Source: Aerococcus viridans
GTDB taxonomy: Bacteria > Bacillota > Bacilli > Lactobacillales > Aerococcaceae
Length of the DNA stretch: 64,000 bases
Direction: 5' to 3'
Assembly: GCF_001543285.1 (NCBI RefSeq)
Contig: NZ_CP014164.1
Span: 744,001 to 808,000, forward strand
Part shown: positions 49,254 through 58,337 of the stretch, in pieces
Position numbering within the stretch: position 1 is the stretch's first letter
Layout of the letters: each line of letters opens with the position of its first letter
Program-made: the position numbers and the translations under genes
Notes under the pieces: generated by a model
The model's input: the letters and a program-made list of their open reading frames with translations, nothing else
What the model was told of the DNA's origin: nothing
The model's database searches: none

Positions 49254-49282
49254 AAAAAGGCAGGATTATCCTGCCTTTTTTT
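49254..49282 (+). terminator. Terminator of xerD
   Basis: AAAAAGGCAGGAT pairs with ATCCTGCCTTTTT with almost no loop and continues into T7. Confidence 0.88.
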
Positions 49283-49473
49283 GCATGTTTTCAGAAAAGG
49301 GTTATTTATTCCCTGGTTTGAAACCCTAAATTGTTTCATGTAATTTATAATGTATATAAGGGTATAATAAAATTCGTTGAATTACCTGGATCTTCTGTCT
49401 CCAACGAGTCATTTCGGATGACCAAGGGAAAGAAACAAAGAAAACATAAGAAAGCAAAAGGAGGCGAAAGTGT

Positions 49474-50385
49474 ATGTTACAAGTAGAACATCTACGAAAA
49501 ACCTTCGGCAGAGTTGTCGCAGTAGATGATGTATCATTTGAAATTCAACCGGGCACCATACTTGGAATTGTTGGCCAGAATGGATCTGGCAAAACCACAA
49601 TTTTTCGAATGATTCTAAATTTTCTAACACCAGAAAATGGGGGCCAAGTTAAATGGGACGGTCACCCCTTACACATGAAGAAAGTGTATGACACGGTGGG
49701 GTACTTACCCGAGGAACGTGGACTTTATGAGACCATGACCATTGAAAAACAAATCATGTATTTTGCCCGCTTGCGTGGCATGAAAAAGAAAGAAATCAAT
49801 GCCAAAATTGATGAATGGCTAGAAAACTTCAATGTTAAAGGCGACCGTAAAGATAAGATTAAAACCTTATCCAAAGGGAACCAACAAAAGGTCCAATTGA
49901 TTGCTACCTTAATCCATGAACCAAAATTGGTCATTTTAGATGAGCCATTTTCAGGATTAGACCCAGTAAATGCTGGCTTTTTGATGGAAGGTATCCTACG
50001 ACTGCGCGATCAAGGCGCATGTATCATTTTTTCAAGTCATAATATGGCCAACGTACAAGATGTTTGTGATTCAGTTGTTATGATTCATAACGGAGAACAG
50101 AAACTGTACGGGCAAATTAATGATGTGCGTAATGCCTACGGAAAAACAAGACTGTTCATCCAAGCTGAGGGCTGGGATCAAGAAGCCCTAGCCACATTAG
50201 AAGGGGTAGAATCGGTTAGTCAATTGACAACAGGGGAATATAAGTTAGTCCTAGCAGATGAAAATATAGGGCCTGAATTATTTAAGACCATCTCAAATGG
50301 CGAATACATTCAATCCTTTAGCCAACAACCGCCAACTTTAGATGAAATTTTTAAAATGGAAGCAGGTGGACGTCATGAGAAATAG
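49474..50385 (+). CDS. natA: ABC transporter ATP-binding protein, NatA-like
   Basis: 303 residues. Walker A GQNGSGKTT, Q-loop region ending YLPEERGLYETMTIEKQ, the signature TLSKGNQQKV and Walker B LVILDEPFSGLDPVN are all present, followed by the DUF4162-type C-terminal domain common in exporters of the NatA/CcmA group. It powers the permease encoded next, whose start overlaps this gene's end by 11 bases. By analogy the pair may export Na+ or a small toxic compound; the substrate is not shown by the sequence. AAAGGAGG lies 12 bases upstream. Confidence 0.88.
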   Translation: MLQVEHLRKTFGRVVAVDDVSFEIQPGTILGIVGQNGSGKTTIFRMILNFLTPENGGQVKWDGHPLHMKKVYDTVGYLPEERGLYETMTIEKQIMYFARLRGMKKKEINAKIDEWLENFNVKGDRKDKIKTLSKGNQQKVQLIATLIHEPKLVILDEPFSGLDPVNAGFLMEGILRLRDQGACIIFSSHNMANVQDVCDSVVMIHNGEQKLYGQINDVRNAYGKTRLFIQAEGWDQEALATLEGVESVSQLTTGEYKLVLADENIGPELFKTISNGEYIQSFSQQPPTLDEIFKMEAGGRHEK

Positions 50386-51670
50386 TCGTTTAGGTATTAT
50401 TATCGAAGAAGTCTACAAGAAAAATGTCATGTCATGGTCATTTATTATGCTATTACTAAGCCCCATCTTGATGGTCGCTGTGGTGGCTATCATTTCCGGC
50501 GTTATCAGTATGGCAACTGCTTCTGATTCAATCGGTACGGTTTCCATCATTGGTGCCAGTGACCAAACAGCCAGCGCAATTGAAATGGAAGACAATGGCC
50601 AGAACCAATTGATTTTTGACCAAGATGTCGACCAGGCAAATGAGGCGCTAGTTAACGAGGAAATTGACGGCTACCTAATCATTGACGAAAGTGATCCGGA
50701 AGCTATTCAAGCTGACTTCTACAAAAGTAATACCGGGAAGAACATCTCAACTACTGGCTTCCAGACTGTATTAGACAATATTCAATTATCCAACCGGTCG
50801 CAAGCATTAGGCCTGACAGAAGAAGAATCCAGCCATTTAATCGATTCAAACGTGGCCATCCAAAGCCAGACCATTGATTTAGAATCCGGTACCAGCGAAA
50901 GTGACCAGAATATTCAATCCATTGTACGAACAGGTGTCGCCTACCTTGTATCCTTTATCGTATTCATGTTTGTCATGAATTACATCTCCATCATTTCCCA
51001 AGAAATTGCCGTGGAAAAAGGATCACGCATCATGGAAATCGTTCTATCTTCCATTTCATCAACCACTCATTTTATGGGTAAAATGTTGGGGATTTTCCTT
51101 GTATTACTGACACAAGTTGCCTTCTATGCAATCTTACTAGGCGTCATCTTTATCCTGATCATGAACACGCCAATGCCAGCAGAATTACAAGCCCTATTAG
51201 GGGACGAAACAATTCCAGGCCTAGTATCTAACTCAGCATCTATCATTGCTTGGTCCAGCTTATTAGCCTTCTTGGGGATCATCACTTATTCAGTATTGGG
51301 TGCCTTCCTTGGATCACTTGTTTCAAATGTACAAGATGTAAATAAAATGATCACACCGATCATTCTATTGAGTATTATTGGTTTTTACATCGGGATGTTT
51401 GGACTAGGTTTCTCAAACAATATCTTAGTTCGAGTAGCCTCACAAATCCCATTCTTCACACCATTTGTCATGCCATTCAGAATAGCTGCTGAAACCGTAT
51501 CGACCCAAGAATTAATCTTGTCGGTCATTATTTCACTACTATTCTCAATCCTTTGCCTATGGTTATCCGCCAACTTCTACAAGTCAAATGTCCTGACATA
51601 CTCAGACAAAGGCTTATTCGGCACACTGAAACAATCTTATACTTTAAGACAAAGTGAGAAAAAGGTATAG
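50375..51670 (+). CDS. natB: ABC-2 type permease, NatB-like
   Basis: 431 residues from the ATG at 50375, which overlaps the ATPase gene; AGCAGGTGGA lies just upstream. One N-terminal membrane helix (about 20-45) is followed by an external domain of about 150 residues and then five or six helices (YLVSFIVFMFVMNYISII, FLVLLTQVAFYAILLGVIF, IIAWSSLLAFLGIITYSVLGA, MITPIILLSIIGFYIGMFG, LILSVIISLLFSILCLW). QEIAVEKGSRIMEIVLSS is the conserved motif of NatB/YhaP-type permeases. The two genes form a complete exporter. Confidence 0.87.
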   Translation: MRNSRLGIIIEEVYKKNVMSWSFIMLLLSPILMVAVVAIISGVISMATASDSIGTVSIIGASDQTASAIEMEDNGQNQLIFDQDVDQANEALVNEEIDGYLIIDESDPEAIQADFYKSNTGKNISTTGFQTVLDNIQLSNRSQALGLTEEESSHLIDSNVAIQSQTIDLESGTSESDQNIQSIVRTGVAYLVSFIVFMFVMNYISIISQEIAVEKGSRIMEIVLSSISSTTHFMGKMLGIFLVLLTQVAFYAILLGVIFILIMNTPMPAELQALLGDETIPGLVSNSASIIAWSSLLAFLGIITYSVLGAFLGSLVSNVQDVNKMITPIILLSIIGFYIGMFGLGFSNNILVRVASQIPFFTPFVMPFRIAAETVSTQELILSVIISLLFSILCLWLSANFYKSNVLTYSDKGLFGTLKQSYTLRQSEKKV

Positions 51671-51681
51671 CGACAACTATC

Positions 51682-51712
51682 TAGTCAGATCTGTTTAGAC
51701 CTGGCTATTTTT
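51682..51712 (+). terminator. Terminator of the NatAB operon
   Basis: TAGTCAGATCT at 51682-51692 pairs with AGACCTGGCTA at 51697-51707, then T-rich sequence. Confidence 0.75.
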
Positions 51713-52160
51713 ATCGAAATCGATATGGGAAAGATTAACCATCGTGACGGACCACCACTTGTCATCGGCCATTTATTAAACTGAAACTGTGCGTTTTTTT
51801 GAAAGAACAAGTATACATCACCGTAGGTTGACGATTTATAATCAGGAAATTTGTTAAACATACATATATTTTACAGTTTATCCAAAAGGTACATTATATT
51901 ATCAGCTAGCAAAAACATGCAATAACAAGTATGTAAAGCGTGCTTTTCGTAGTTGGGTTCGTTCGACCAGCTCAAGTCCACTTCAAATTAGTTTGCATCA
52001 CACTGCGTATGATACGGCATTAATTTTCCAGTGTTATTGAGCTAAACGGTCTCTCTCGCAACTTTAAAAATTTTTAATAAAAATTGCCTTGATTGCTGAT
52101 GTATGCTAATGTACTCTTACACATACTTTGTTATTATGCAAAAGTAAAAGGAGGGCAAAG
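51713..52160. other. Gap of about 450 bases with no gene seen
   Basis: Neither strand shows a convincing gene. The last 70 bases hold possible promoter elements for ribT, such as TTGATT (52089-52094), 17 bases, TACTCT (52112-52117). I see no recognisable RNA gene or transposon end. The middle part may be degraded sequence. Confidence 0.4.
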
Positions 52161-52574
52161 ATGTTAGTGCCTTATACAAGAAGATACGAGAAAATCGTAA
52201 TGGGCCTATTATCCTACATCCCTGAGTTTAAAGAATTTTCTGAACTTACAGAAGAAATGGATAAAATTAATCAGCAAGAACGTAAAATCTATTTATGGAA
52301 AGAAGCTGATTCTGATAATATCATCGGTTTAGTAGGCTTCGACCAACATGATGATACAGATACTTTAGTCGTGCGTTATTTATCGATCAATCCTTCATTT
52401 AGAGAAGAAGGACTTACTTATGATTTATTAACGGCATTAAAGAAAGAATTTCCAGTGTACACCCTTACTGGGGTAATTTCTCTTTCAACTATTTTGTCAA
52501 AATGGACAAAACGTCGTCAAGAAGAGTTGGACAAGGAATTGGATAATAAACAAGAAAACACACCCCAAGTCTAG
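52161..52574 (+). CDS. ribT: RibT-like GNAT acetyltransferase
   Basis: 137 residues from the ATG at 52161, seven bases after GGAGGG; the frame is open further upstream but through this site. YTRRYEKIVMGLLSYIP at the N-terminus, IYLWKE and VRYLSINPSFREEGLTYDLLTALKKEF match Bacillus RibT, a GNAT-fold protein from the rib locus. Here the riboflavin genes themselves are absent, but ribT is still next to scpA as in Bacillus. The acetyl-CoA loop (normally Q/RxxGxG/A) reads FREEGLTYD, which departs from consensus, so activity is uncertain. About 25 extra charged residues close the protein. Confidence 0.83.
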   Translation: MLVPYTRRYEKIVMGLLSYIPEFKEFSELTEEMDKINQQERKIYLWKEADSDNIIGLVGFDQHDDTDTLVVRYLSINPSFREEGLTYDLLTALKKEFPVYTLTGVISLSTILSKWTKRRQEELDKELDNKQENTPQV

Positions 52575-52589
52575 GAGAAAAGTGTCAGG

Positions 52590-53345
52590 ATGAACGAACA
52601 TACAAGTGAATTAACATTGGATCTAGCGGCCTTTGAGGGGCCGCTTGATTTACTATTACACTTAATTAAAGATTTAAAGGTAGATATTTTTGATATTCCC
52701 ATAAATTTGGTTACCGACCAATATTTAGCCTATATTCATACCTATGAAGCCTTATCTCTGGATATTGCTTCAGAATATTTGGTGATGGCGGCTACTTTAT
52801 TGGAAATCAAAACCCAAATGATGCTACCAAAAACGCCTAAAGAAGCGGTTGAGGAAGAAGATGATCCACGTGACTCATTAGTGGAACAATTACTTGCTTT
52901 CCAGCAATACCAGGAAGTTTCCCATATCTTAGCGGATAAACAGGCTGAACGGTCGTTGGAATATACCAAGCAACCATCAGACTTATCGGCGTATCAAAAG
53001 AAAATCCCTATGACGGGTCGCCAATTAACGCCTGATGACTTGTATAGAGCCATTCAAAAGATGGCCTTCCGCTTGAAAAATCTACAACCTATCCAAACCA
53101 CGATTGCAGGTGAGACTTACTCAGTAGGAACTGCAATGGCGGATATTCGACAAGCCTTCGTTGAGGCGGACCGGGATGTATTGATGTTTCAAGAAGCCGT
53201 TTTTCTTGGAAAAATTCAATCGCGTAGTCAAATTGTGAGTATGTTTTTAGCAATTTTGGAATTAGTGAAGTCAAATGAGTTATACTTATACCAGGAAGAC
53301 TTAAGAGCAGATATTCAATTGATTAGACGGGAGGAAAGTGAATGA
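52590..53345 (+). CDS. scpA: Segregation and condensation protein A (kleisin)
   Basis: 251 residues. The conserved N-terminus LDLAAFEGPLDLLLHLIKDLKVDIFDIPI binds the SMC head-proximal coiled coil, and the C-terminal winged helix (about 180-250, SRSQIVSMFLAILELVKSNELYLYQ) binds the other SMC head. It bridges the SMC dimer with ScpB to condense and separate chromosomes. GGAGAAAAGTG lies before the start. The stop overlaps the scpB start by four bases (ATGA). Confidence 0.96.
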   Translation: MNEHTSELTLDLAAFEGPLDLLLHLIKDLKVDIFDIPINLVTDQYLAYIHTYEALSLDIASEYLVMAATLLEIKTQMMLPKTPKEAVEEEDDPRDSLVEQLLAFQQYQEVSHILADKQAERSLEYTKQPSDLSAYQKKIPMTGRQLTPDDLYRAIQKMAFRLKNLQPIQTTIAGETYSVGTAMADIRQAFVEADRDVLMFQEAVFLGKIQSRSQIVSMFLAILELVKSNELYLYQEDLRADIQLIRREESE

Positions 53346-53971
53346 ATGCAGTCGCTGCAATAGAAAGTTTACTTTTCGTAGCAGGTGAAGATGGGATTGC
53401 CGTCGATGAACTTGCTAATTTATTAGATATAGGCCAGGAGTGGGCTTTATACTACGTGATGGTTTTGCGAAATCGTCTCCAACATGACCCCCAATCTGGA
53501 TTAAGAATTACCGTTATTAACGAACGTGTTCAATTAGTGACTAAGGCAGCATATGGTGAAGTAGTGAAAAATTACGCGGTTTCTCCTTTTGCGACGAAAT
53601 TGTCTCAAGCGGCATTGGAAACATTGGCGATTATTGCCTACCAACAGCCGGTCACACGAATGACGATCGATGATATTCGAGGTGTTCAGTCATCTAATAT
53701 GATCCATAAATTACTAGAGCGAGATTTAATTATGGAAACGGGCCGTCAGGATTCACCAGGTCGGCCGATTATTTATGGGGTAACGTCTTACTTCTACCAA
53801 TATTTTGGCTTGGAGTCCTTAGAAGACTTGCCGGACATTCACAATCTAGTCTTAGATGGCTCGGTAGATGAAGAAACCCTTTTTAAAATTGATGATAACG
53901 GTGAACCTGAGCAAAAAGATTTTAACCAGACAGACTTTAACCAAACAAAAACACAAGAAACGACTGAATAG
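53342..53971 (+). CDS. scpB: Segregation and condensation protein B
   Basis: 209 residues with two tandem winged helices. The motifs AIESLLFVAGEDGIAVDELA and ALETLAIIAYQQPVTRMTIDDIRGVQSS, then GRPIIYGVTSYFYQYFGLESLEDLP, are those of ScpB. It dimerises and binds the ScpA kleisin. ATGA overlap with scpA means coupled translation, and GGGAGGAAAG lies before it. The last 35 residues are acidic and Asn/Gln/Thr-rich. Confidence 0.96.
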   Translation: MNAVAAIESLLFVAGEDGIAVDELANLLDIGQEWALYYVMVLRNRLQHDPQSGLRITVINERVQLVTKAAYGEVVKNYAVSPFATKLSQAALETLAIIAYQQPVTRMTIDDIRGVQSSNMIHKLLERDLIMETGRQDSPGRPIIYGVTSYFYQYFGLESLEDLPDIHNLVLDGSVDEETLFKIDDNGEPEQKDFNQTDFNQTKTQETTE

Positions 53972-53995
53972 GTCACCAATAGGAGTTATTTAAAG

Positions 53996-54718
53996 ATGGA
54001 AAGATTACAAAAAGTGATGGCACACGCAGGTGTTGCCTCGAGACGTGAGTCTGAAAAATTGATTGCCGCAGGACGGGTGAAAGTAAACGGTGAGGTTGTG
54101 AGAGAGTTGGGCTATAAGGTATCTAACAATGACCGTATTGAAGTAGACCAAGTACCAATTTACAAAGAAGAGCCAGTTTACTACGTATTTTACAAACCAA
54201 TTGGTGTAATTTCTGCAGTGAAAGATGACAAAGACCGGAAAGTGGTCACTGACTTTTTCCCAGGAATCGAACAACGGATTTATCCAGTAGGACGGTTAGA
54301 CTACAATACCTCAGGACTTTTGTTATTGACCAACGACGGTGAATTCGCCAATACCTTGATGCACCCACGCTATGAGATCAACAAAGTCTATGTGGCTAAA
54401 GTTGAGGGTGTGATAACCGGAGAAGAACGTAAGCAATTAGAACGAGGCGTTGAAATTGACGGCGTGAAAACTGCTCCAGCGCAAGCGAAAATTCTTTCTG
54501 TTGATAAGGACAAAAAGACTACTATTATCGAGTTGGTTATCCATGAAGGGCGTAACCGCCAAGTCCGAAAAATGTTAGAAGCAGTTGGACATCCAGTTAC
54601 TAAGTTGAAACGTGAACGTTACGGATTTTTAGACCTTAAAGGGTTGAAACCTGGTGATAGCAGAACCCTATTAAAACACGAAATCGAAGAATTGTTAGCA
54701 AATGCCAAGAAAAAGTAA
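53996..54718 (+). CDS. rluB: 23S rRNA pseudouridine synthase, RluB family
   Basis: 240 residues. An N-terminal S4 RNA-binding domain (ERLQKVMAHAGVASRRESEKLI) is followed by the RsuA-type catalytic domain with the nucleophile Asp in GRLDYNTSGLLLLTNDG and the closing segment EGRNRQVRKMLEAVGH. In Bacillus the RluB relative in the same scpAB context modifies 23S rRNA. AGGAG lies 11 bases before the ATG. Last gene of ribT-scpA-scpB-rluB. Confidence 0.94.
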   Translation: MERLQKVMAHAGVASRRESEKLIAAGRVKVNGEVVRELGYKVSNNDRIEVDQVPIYKEEPVYYVFYKPIGVISAVKDDKDRKVVTDFFPGIEQRIYPVGRLDYNTSGLLLLTNDGEFANTLMHPRYEINKVYVAKVEGVITGEERKQLERGVEIDGVKTAPAQAKILSVDKDKKTTIIELVIHEGRNRQVRKMLEAVGHPVTKLKRERYGFLDLKGLKPGDSRTLLKHEIEELLANAKKK

Positions 54719-54727
54719 GCATCCTAC

Positions 54728-54755
54728 TTGAAAAAAGTAAGATACTTGCTATAAT
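54728..54755 (+). promoter_or_regulatory. Promoter of the FMN riboswitch-ribU transcript
   Basis: TTGAAA (54728-54733), 16 bases, TATAAT (54750-54755), about 30 bases before the start of the riboswitch. Confidence 0.65.
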
Positions 54756-54784
54756 AGGTATTGTAATCAAATAAATTTGAAGCA

Positions 54785-54900
54785 ATCTTCAGGGCAGGGT
54801 GAAATTCCCGATCGGCGGTAAAGTCCGCGACTCCCATTTGGGACTGATCTAGTGAAATTCTAGAACCGACTGTAAAGTCAGGACGGAAGAAGATGGGCGG
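54785..54900 (+). promoter_or_regulatory. FMN riboswitch (RFN element)
   Basis: Conserved segments in order: CTTCAGGGCAGGGTGAAATT, CCCGATCGGCGGTAAAGTCC, GCGACTCCC, CTAGTGAAATTCTAGAACCG, CTGTAAAGTCAGGACGGAAG, AAGATG. These are the six-helix junction segments of the FMN aptamer. A terminator hairpin follows, so FMN binding should stop transcription before ribU. Confidence 0.97.
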
Positions 54901-54919
54901 ACTATGTCTGTTTGCCTAT

Positions 54920-54955
54920 ACTCTTTTTACCTTGAAGGTGGAAAGAGTTTTTTTA
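54920..54955 (+). terminator. Expression-platform terminator of the FMN riboswitch
   Basis: CTCTTTTTACCTT pairs with AAGGTGGAAAGAG and is followed by T7, about 55 bases before ribU. Confidence 0.85.
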
Positions 54956-55006
54956 TTTCCACTTTTGAGTGCCAACCCCATGAAGTAGAAAAGGAGAGAA
55001 ATTCAC

Positions 55007-55627
55007 ATGGGAAAAAATCACACTAAAGAAATCGTATTGGTCGCAATTGTCGGGGCACTATCATTCATATTGATGTTTATTGGTTTTCCAATCATCCCGG
55101 CCTTACCTTACTTGAAGGTAGACTTTTCACTTGTACCAATCTTACTCGTCGCATTCATTTCAGGACCTAAAAAAGCAGTTGTTGCCAGCCTAATCGCCAA
55201 CGGTTTACATTATATGTATACAGGTGGTGAAATGGGGATTCCAATCGGTGACGCAACAGCCTTTATCGCGACTATCGCTTACATCTTGCCAATTTACTAC
55301 TTATTGAAAGATCAAATGGCGACAGTTTACACAGGCAATAAATCAACGAAAGAAATGAATTTCGGCAAAACGATTGCTGCTTACCTAGCTGCAACCCTTT
55401 CTTTAACATTAGTAATGACTATCTTAAATTACTTCGTGATCACACCATTCTACATGCAAGTCATGAACTTTGATGTAGGTAATATGCAAACATATATCCT
55501 TGCGGGTATCATCCCATTCAACTTGTTCAAAGGGGTATTGGTTTCCCTTCTAGCACATTTCGTCCTAGTTCAAACCCTACCAACCCTAGTCAATCGATTC
55601 GGTACGCGCGAATATTCACACCATTAA
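55007..55627 (+). CDS. ribU: Riboflavin ECF transporter substrate-binding component
   Basis: 206 residues with about six membrane helices (ILMFIGFPIIPALPYLKVDFS near the start, then several hydrophobic segments to about 200). LPYLKVDFSLVPILLVAFISGPK is the RibU/ECF S-component riboflavin signature. It binds riboflavin outside and works with the shared EcfAA'T energising module encoded elsewhere. AAGGAGAG lies eight bases before the ATG. The FMN riboswitch in front of it fits this role and suggests the cell takes up riboflavin. Confidence 0.94.
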   Translation: MGKNHTKEIVLVAIVGALSFILMFIGFPIIPALPYLKVDFSLVPILLVAFISGPKKAVVASLIANGLHYMYTGGEMGIPIGDATAFIATIAYILPIYYLLKDQMATVYTGNKSTKEMNFGKTIAAYLAATLSLTLVMTILNYFVITPFYMQVMNFDVGNMQTYILAGIIPFNLFKGVLVSLLAHFVLVQTLPTLVNRFGTREYSHH

Positions 55628-55711
55628 AAGTGAAGCATGGTCAATTTTCTGGTATGATAGACCCAGAGAATCATGTCGGTAAAAAATAGTAGGAACGTTG
55701 GAGGGATAGGA

Positions 55712-56779
55712 TTGGATACTTTATTAATGGCGATTGCTTTTAAAGCCCAAGCCCTACCCCCGAATTCCGTATATCAAGTGTTGATTGGCAAGCGAACAGC
55801 CACAACACTTTTTTTTGCATTTTCAAACAATTTAACTGCCTATTTCGGTCTTTATCCAAAACTTAAAAAAGACGCATGGATGTCCTATACCCAAAATGTA
55901 GCTAAATATATCTCGGTGGACGCTGTCTTACGCCAAAACGATCAAAACAATTATATGCATTTGTTAGTTGATGAGATCCTTCAAAAACGAAACGGTCTGA
56001 TTATCCCAAGTCACCACCACAAGCACCACTTAGCCTTCAAATTATTGCTGCAAGTTCTATCCAATATTCAGGCCGAAAACCCACATTATAGCCCAATCGT
56101 CCAGGATTTGGAAGTTCAACAGCTGATCAAAGATTTTATTTCAATGGCCAAAAGTGCAGACGCGCCCCAAGTTGGCTTACAGGCTATAACCAAAAGCCTT
56201 CACCAGCAACTCGCTAAGGAACTATCTGCCTTCCCAGACCAGGCAGCTCTCATTTTCCTAGAACAGTTTGAAGGCGCCAAATTACCGGCACAAACCCTTG
56301 AACAAGTAGCAGAAAACCATCAGATTTCGAAGCGGGCAGTTGTCATTACCCAACAGGCCTTGATGGATCAAATCTATCAAAATTGGGTAAGTGGTCATAC
56401 TTTAGGGGCAGAAACTCAATGGCTGCAAGTTTTTGCCCAAGGGGTTTTTAACCAATTCCCAATTTGGAATCAAACCACGCAAGATACTTTAAATTTAATC
56501 AACCAAGGTTGGTCACTTCAAAAAATTGCTGATAAAAGACGGTTAAAATTATCTACCATAACAGAACACATCATAGAAATTACCTTGAGTTTTCCCTGGA
56601 TAATTCAACCAATTGTGGTTGAAGAACTTAATTTGAAAGACATTTCCCCCCTTGTAAGCCAAGAGCCAGATGAGAATTACGAGTCCTTTAAAGCGAGATT
56701 CGGCGAGAAAGATTATTGGTTATATCGGTATTGGCATATCGTCTACCAGAAAGGAGCCCATGATGACAGATTGGCATAA
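55712..56779 (+). CDS. YpbB-like helix-turn-helix protein
   Basis: 355 residues from the TTG at 55712, chosen because GGAGG is seven bases upstream and the family N-terminus begins here; an ATG at 55673 would add 13 residues without a good site. KRTATTLFFAFSNNLTAYFGLYPKL near the start and a C-terminal helix-turn-helix region (about 285-340, LINQGWSLQKIADKRRLKLSTITEHI) match YpbB of Bacillus, which always sits before a RecQ-like gene. It overlaps recQ by 17 bases. Function unknown; probably a partner of the helicase. An extended -10 TGGTATGAT is at 55650-55658. Confidence 0.82.
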   Translation: MDTLLMAIAFKAQALPPNSVYQVLIGKRTATTLFFAFSNNLTAYFGLYPKLKKDAWMSYTQNVAKYISVDAVLRQNDQNNYMHLLVDEILQKRNGLIIPSHHHKHHLAFKLLLQVLSNIQAENPHYSPIVQDLEVQQLIKDFISMAKSADAPQVGLQAITKSLHQQLAKELSAFPDQAALIFLEQFEGAKLPAQTLEQVAENHQISKRAVVITQQALMDQIYQNWVSGHTLGAETQWLQVFAQGVFNQFPIWNQTTQDTLNLINQGWSLQKIADKRRLKLSTITEHIIEITLSFPWIIQPIVVEELNLKDISPLVSQEPDENYESFKARFGEKDYWLYRYWHIVYQKGAHDDRLA

Positions 56780-58241
56780 ACGCCTGGAAGAAGTGACAGG
56801 TTACCAGACATTCAAACCCGGGCAATTGGCGAGTTTAGAGGCTTTAGACCGACAGGAAAACGTGGTGGCCATTTTACCAACTGGTGGAGGTAAATCTTTA
56901 ATATACCAAATCAACCAATATAATGAATCTGGTGTAACGTTGATCATTTCCCCTTTGATTTCCCTGATGCAAGACCAAGTCAGTCAATTACAACGGATGG
57001 GATTAGGACGGGGCATTGCCTTAAATTCTACCTATGACCGCGGGGAACAAGCTTATATTTTAAGTCACCTATCTGACTATCAATTCCTATTTCTATCACC
57101 AGAAATGCTCCTGAAAGATCAAGTAATCAGGTCCTTACAACGGATGGACATTCAATTATTAGTTGTTGATGAAGCCCATTGTATTTCTCAATGGGGTTAC
57201 GACTTCAGACCGCAATATACTGAATTGAAAAAGGTTCGTCAGCTCTTAAAACAACCAAAAACATTAGCCTTATCTGCTACTGCCAACCAATCCACACTAG
57301 CAGATATCAAGGCTTACTTATTTGAAGAGGGAGAACCTATTCAACTGGTAAAAGAATCAGTTGACCGACCAAATATTTTCTACCTATTCGATGAAATTGA
57401 CGCCGGTGAAGTGAGGGTAAATAAATTGCAGGATTGGTTAGACCGGTTGCCTAAGCCAGGAATTGTTTATGTCCACCATAAAAGTGAACTCGAAGAACTC
57501 AGCCAATGGATGAAAGATCATACAGATTTGCGGGTTGCTTCTTACCATGGGGATAGAAGTCTAGAGGATAGGCATATCATCCAAAGTCAGTTTCTACAAA
57601 ATGAATTGGATGTTGTTTTTGCAACGTCAGCCTTTGGTATGGGAATTAACCATGGTCATATACGCTTTGTCTTGCATTATCATCTCCCTAAGAATATGGC
57701 AGACTTTATTCAAGAAGTCGGGCGGGCAGGACGAGATCAGGAACAATCAGTGTCAATTGTCTTATACGATCATCGCGAGGCAGCTAGACTGCAGCAAATG
57801 CGCCGGTTATTAGAAGACGAGGCAGACTTGTTGGATGATTTATTGGAACGGCTGTTTAAACAGGCCTTAACCCAAAGTGAAGTTGACCAATACGCAGATA
57901 GCATAAGTGCCATGTTGTACTTTTACCGCCATCATTTTACGGATCACCAAACAGCAAAAGTACATGCCCAAAAACTTCGTCAGGAACGGCTACGGCAGAT
58001 CTACCAAATGTTAGATTTAATGGCTACTGACCAGTGTTACCGGACTTTCTTATTAGAACAAGCCGATGAACAGGTAGTGGATAGACCAGAATTATGTTGC
58101 AGTAATTGCCAACCTGACTATGACAGTCAACCGATATGGCAAGACTTAATGGCCCGACCGAATCGAGTGACAGTCGAAAAAGACCAACATGATGATTACA
58201 AGGGAATGTGGACCCAACGTTTGCAGCACTTATTATCTTGA
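56763..58241 (+). CDS. recQ: RecQ-family ATP-dependent DNA helicase (short form)
   Basis: 492 residues from the second of two adjacent ATGs, which gives the better spacing from AAGGAG; the first is at 56760. Helicase motifs: Walker A LPTGGGKS, DEAHCISQWGYDFRP (the DEAH box and RecQ loop), LALSATA, ATSAFGMGINHG and QEVGRAGRD. The C-terminus has a zinc-binding-like Cys pair (ELCCSNC) but no HRDC domain, as in the short RecS/RecQ form of Bacillus. It unwinds recombination intermediates. The gene overlaps ypbB, so the two are coupled. Confidence 0.92.
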   Translation: MTDWHKRLEEVTGYQTFKPGQLASLEALDRQENVVAILPTGGGKSLIYQINQYNESGVTLIISPLISLMQDQVSQLQRMGLGRGIALNSTYDRGEQAYILSHLSDYQFLFLSPEMLLKDQVIRSLQRMDIQLLVVDEAHCISQWGYDFRPQYTELKKVRQLLKQPKTLALSATANQSTLADIKAYLFEEGEPIQLVKESVDRPNIFYLFDEIDAGEVRVNKLQDWLDRLPKPGIVYVHHKSELEELSQWMKDHTDLRVASYHGDRSLEDRHIIQSQFLQNELDVVFATSAFGMGINHGHIRFVLHYHLPKNMADFIQEVGRAGRDQEQSVSIVLYDHREAARLQQMRRLLEDEADLLDDLLERLFKQALTQSEVDQYADSISAMLYFYRHHFTDHQTAKVHAQKLRQERLRQIYQMLDLMATDQCYRTFLLEQADEQVVDRPELCCSNCQPDYDSQPIWQDLMARPNRVTVEKDQHDDYKGMWTQRLQHLLS

Positions 58242-58281
58242 AAAGGGTCCATAAAGTTTTGTTAAATTGCCTAAAGAAATA

Positions 58282-58310
58282 CTGACATAAAAAGGGGTTC
58301 ATGGTACAAT
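58282..58310 (+). promoter_or_regulatory. Promoter of the LysM protein gene
   Basis: CTGACA (58282-58287), 17 bases, TACAAT (58305-58310) with an extended TGG before it. Confidence 0.6.
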
Positions 58311-58337
58311 TCTTAGTGTTAAGAAAGGGGTATATGG

